From contig CAWIQF010000009.1 of the NCBI GenBank assembly GCA_963838205.1, forward strand, positions 186,001-250,000: a stretch of 64,000 nt of DNA, written 5' to 3'. The notes under the pieces were generated by a model. It was given only the letters and a program-made list of their open reading frames with translations. It did not search any database and was not told the DNA's origin. This document shows positions 61,882 through 64,000 of the stretch, one piece after another. The stretch's first letter is position 1, and each line of letters begins with the position of its first letter. A program made the translations under genes and the position numbers. This stretch comes from CAIVVT01 sp963838205 (GTDB lineage Bacteria > Acidobacteriota > Terriglobia > Bryobacterales > Bryobacteraceae).

Positions 61882-63630
61882 TCACTTGTAGTTGCTGTCG
61901 AGCCCCTCGGTCCGCGGCACCAACGGCAGCCAGAACCACAGCTCATTCGCGTCTGGTCCGCGCGTGTACTCGGAGATTGGCCTCAGCAATGCTGTCTGGG
62001 GCTGCATCGGGTAGCCGCCCGGGCGATAGTGCAGAATGAAGTGCGCCACCGGCACGGCGAAGCGGCCGGCCGACTCCGCAAGCTTGGGCGCGGCCTCGAG
62101 CCGGAGTTGCCCATTCTGCTCGACCAGCTGCACCTGATTCTCATTCGCCGGCTCATCGAAGAAATTCGGCGAGGCACTCGGGTCAACCGCCAGCAGCCAC
62201 GGCCCATAGAAGACTGCCACCTGACGCGCATCGGTTCCAGCATTGCCGCCGCGCTTCACCTCCCGCGTCCGCATCGCGTAACGCACGGTTACGACCTCGC
62301 CGCTCTGCCACACGCGCGCAGCCGTGAGGTAGCCGCCCTCCACCTGCGCCTCCAGAGGTCTTCCGTCCAGCGAAAGCCGCACCGCCGTCGCCCACTCGGG
62401 CATGCGAATGCGCAGCGCATGGGTGCGTTGATCGGCCTGGACGACGCTGAGCCGCACCGTGGCCATACGTTCAAGCTCGGACTCAGCGCGCACCGCCAGG
62501 CCCTCCGCCTCGCCCCGGCCGTTGACTGGCAGGTCGTAGGAGAGCGCGCCCGCCTGGCCGTGGAAGGCGTGCTGGAAGGTGGCCACTAGCGCGCGCAGGC
62601 CATGAAAAGTGCAGCACCACCAGGCGTGCGCGAAGGGGCCCGTGATGCCTTCGTCCGAAAACGTGTGATGACCGTAGTCGCCGGTGTGGAACTGGTTCAT
62701 CGCCATCTCGTTGAACAGCGTCAGCTCGGCCTGTTCGAGGTACCGCGGCTGGCGCGTAATCTCCCACAGGTCTAGACTCAGCCGCAGCCAGTCGGCCTCC
62801 GAGCAGCCTTCGTCGCGCTTGGCGCGCGGCGCGAACATCTCCGGCACCGCGCCCTGGATCAGCACGTTGCCCGACTCGACGACGCCCGACCACAGCGTCT
62901 CGGCCTGCTCGAGATACCTGGCCTCGCCGGTCACGCGATAGAGCGCGACGACGCCGCGCACGGTGGTCAGGAAGCCGTGGCTATGCTGCGCCGGATGGCG
63001 ATCGGTGCGCTCGGCGATCGAGCGCGCCAGCGCGAGGTAGCGTTCGTCTTTCGTGACGCGATAGAGCTCGACCACACCTTCGAGCGCGTTGGTCCAGCAG
63101 ATATAACCCACCGCAAACTTCTCGCCGTTGTAGGCCTCGCGCACCTGGGCCGAATTGAATCGCGGCGCCGCGGCTACCAGGAAGTCGCCGAGCTTGCGCG
63201 CCGCACCAAGCGCCTCGGCCCGATGGGTCAGCGCGTAGTATTCGAGCAGCCCGATCAGCATCCGGCCATTGCCCCACAGCGTCGCCATATCGCTGTCGAC
63301 CACCGGGCCGCTGCTCAGCGCAGCGCCGAAGTGACCGTCCGGCTGCTGCACGCGGATCGCGCCGTCAACCACGCGATCGAGCACCGCGTAGCGCTCGCCG
63401 CTGTACAACGCGAGCGCCGAGAGCGCGCCGATGTAGCGCCCTGATACGTCACCGCTGAACTCCGTAAAGCGCCGGCCCGGCTGCGCCGAGGCATCGGCGA
63501 GAATGAAGCGCTCGTCGAAGCGCGGCGCGCTGCCCTCAAGCACGCGCGTCTTCGTCAATTGAAGCCGCTCGGTCAGTTCACCAGCCAGCACCGAAGCGGC
63601 ACAGAGCGCCAGGCAGAGGAACGTACGCAT
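61882..63630 (-). CDS. Glycoside hydrolase family 127 (DUF1680), exported
   Basis: A 582-residue exported glycosidase. Signal peptide LCLALCAASVLAG, then an (alpha/alpha)6 barrel (about 25-400) with YNGEKFAVGYICWTNALEG, RFTEFSGDVSGRYIGAL and HAWWCCTFHGLRA, in which the Cys pair corresponds to the zinc/catalytic Cys of GH127 beta-L-arabinofuranosidases. A beta-sandwich C-terminus follows. It would release arabinofuranose from plant glycoproteins or pectin; exact linkage unproven. Located next to tRNA-Phe. Confidence 0.88.
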   Translation of the reverse strand: MRTFLCLALCAASVLAGELTERLQLTKTRVLEGSAPRFDERFILADASAQPGRRFTEFSGDVSGRYIGALSALALYSGERYAVLDRVVDGAIRVQQPDGHFGAALSSGPVVDSDMATLWGNGRMLIGLLEYYALTHRAEALGAARKLGDFLVAAAPRFNSAQVREAYNGEKFAVGYICWTNALEGVVELYRVTKDERYLALARSIAERTDRHPAQHSHGFLTTVRGVVALYRVTGEARYLEQAETLWSGVVESGNVLIQGAVPEMFAPRAKRDEGCSEADWLRLSLDLWEITRQPRYLEQAELTLFNEMAMNQFHTGDYGHHTFSDEGITGPFAHAWWCCTFHGLRALVATFQHAFHGQAGALSYDLPVNGRGEAEGLAVRAESELERMATVRLSVVQADQRTHALRIRMPEWATAVRLSLDGRPLEAQVEGGYLTAARVWQSGEVVTVRYAMRTREVKRGGNAGTDARQVAVFYGPWLLAVDPSASPNFFDEPANENQVQLVEQNGQLRLEAAPKLAESAGRFAVPVAHFILHYRPGGYPMQPQTALLRPISEYTRGPDANELWFWLPLVPRTEGLDSNYK

Positions 63631-63747
63631 GTTGCATTCGTTATATCAACCCCGCGACTGCCGCGGAGTCTACCGCGGAAGGAGCGGCGCCGCGCGCGCT
63701 GCGAGCCGGTCCGCTTTGCCGGGCGGCCGCCGATGCGAACATTCGCT

Positions 63748-63776
63748 TTGAGTCAGGCGTCGATTCCTCGTAGAAT
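63748..63776 (+). promoter_or_regulatory. Sigma-70-like promoter of the partial gene at 63799
   Basis: TTGAGT, 17-bp spacer, TAGAAT; the -10 ends 22 bp before the ATG with AAGGAG in between. Best sigma-70-like promoter seen in the window. Confidence 0.6.
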
Positions 63777-63798
63777 CGTTCAGAAGGAGAATCACGCG

Positions 63799-64000
63799 AT
63801 GACGATTCACAAGCTTCTCTCAGGCCTGGGAGTTCTGCTGGTTGCCGGAACCCTGGCCGGAACCGCAGCCGCACAGGCACCTAGCGTCCCCCAGACCCCC
63901 CAGGCCCCTAAGACCCCGAAGATCCCGAAGAGCCCAAAGAGCCCGAAGGGCCGCAAGACGGCCACTGCCGAGATCAAAGATGCGAAGGGCCAGAAGGTCG
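63799..64000 (+). CDS. Exported protein start, probable Cu/Zn superoxide dismutase (cut by window edge)
   Basis: The first 67 residues are visible. Signal peptide LLSGLGVLLVAGTLAGTAAA, then a Pro/Lys-rich linker with repeated TPK/SPK units (KTPKIPKSPKSPKG), then TATAEIKDAKGQKV, the typical first strand of bacterial Cu/Zn superoxide dismutases. Metal ligands are beyond the edge, so the family is a guess from the first strand. A good promoter and AAGGAG precede it. Confidence 0.6.
   Translation, partial: MTIHKLLSGLGVLLVAGTLAGTAAAQAPSVPQTPQAPKTPKIPKSPKSPKGRKTATAEIKDAKGQKV

Overview
The window is about 64 kb of GC-rich chromosomal DNA that looks like an Acidobacteriota genome of the Bryobacterales/Solibacter type. 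This is inferred from gene content: a TonB receptor with an N-terminal carboxypeptidase-like domain, a giant secreted SBBP beta-propeller protein, a DUF1080 protein, DUF1680/GH127 and CE7-like sugar enzymes, and many short interspersed GC-rich repeats. No rRNA, plasmid origin, CRISPR array or prophage was seen. Species cannot be fixed from the sequence alone.

Layout. 1-4931: patatin-like protein (cut by the left edge), zinc-ribbon DUF2007 protein, membrane-fusion protein, parvulin PPIase and an MsbA-like ABC exporter broken by a one-base frameshift. 5074-6097: an IS630-family element. 6735-16167: a 1585-residue repeat protein, a GmhB-like phosphatase and an Oar-like TonB receptor. 16839-18462: flagellar stator motB/motA. 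18959-30510: a sugar-use region (acyltransferase-like membrane protein, rhaB, DUF1080 protein, TIM-barrel isomerase, CE7-like esterase, RhaI-type rhamnose isomerase) ending in a frameshifted hypothetical gene. 30511-42405: a repeat-rich accessory region with a hicAB toxin-antitoxin pair between two nearly identical 403-bp direct repeats, a kinase-like gene, endonuclease IV, leucyl-tRNA synthetase, a ParDE pair, an IS110/IS1111-type element inserted inside an interspersed repeat, and a serine hydrolase. 42406-51214: molybdenum hydroxylase pair, pirin, DedA-rhodanese fusion, HSL-type esterase, a comM 3' fragment, a DUF4097 protein, a tRNA-Gly 3' half, and full comM. 51764-56111: small secreted proteins, an SDR, a lipoprotein and a YdjM-like membrane hydrolase. 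56254-59528: flgM-flgN-flgK-flgL behind a near-perfect sigma-28 promoter. 59661-64000: HTH protein, two exported hypotheticals, tRNA-Phe, GH127 and the start of a probable Cu/Zn superoxide dismutase.

How it fits together. rhaB, the RhaI-type isomerase, the CE7-like esterase, DUF1080, GH127 and the TonB receptor suggest a polymer-degrading soil heterotroph using rhamnose- and arabinose-containing plant polysaccharide. Motility genes (stator, hook-associated proteins, anti-sigma factor) are split over two loci. The most unusual part is 30.5-42.4 kb, where three repeat families, a partial gene duplication around hicAB and an IS1111-type insertion targeting one repeat family point to repeat-mediated remodelling.
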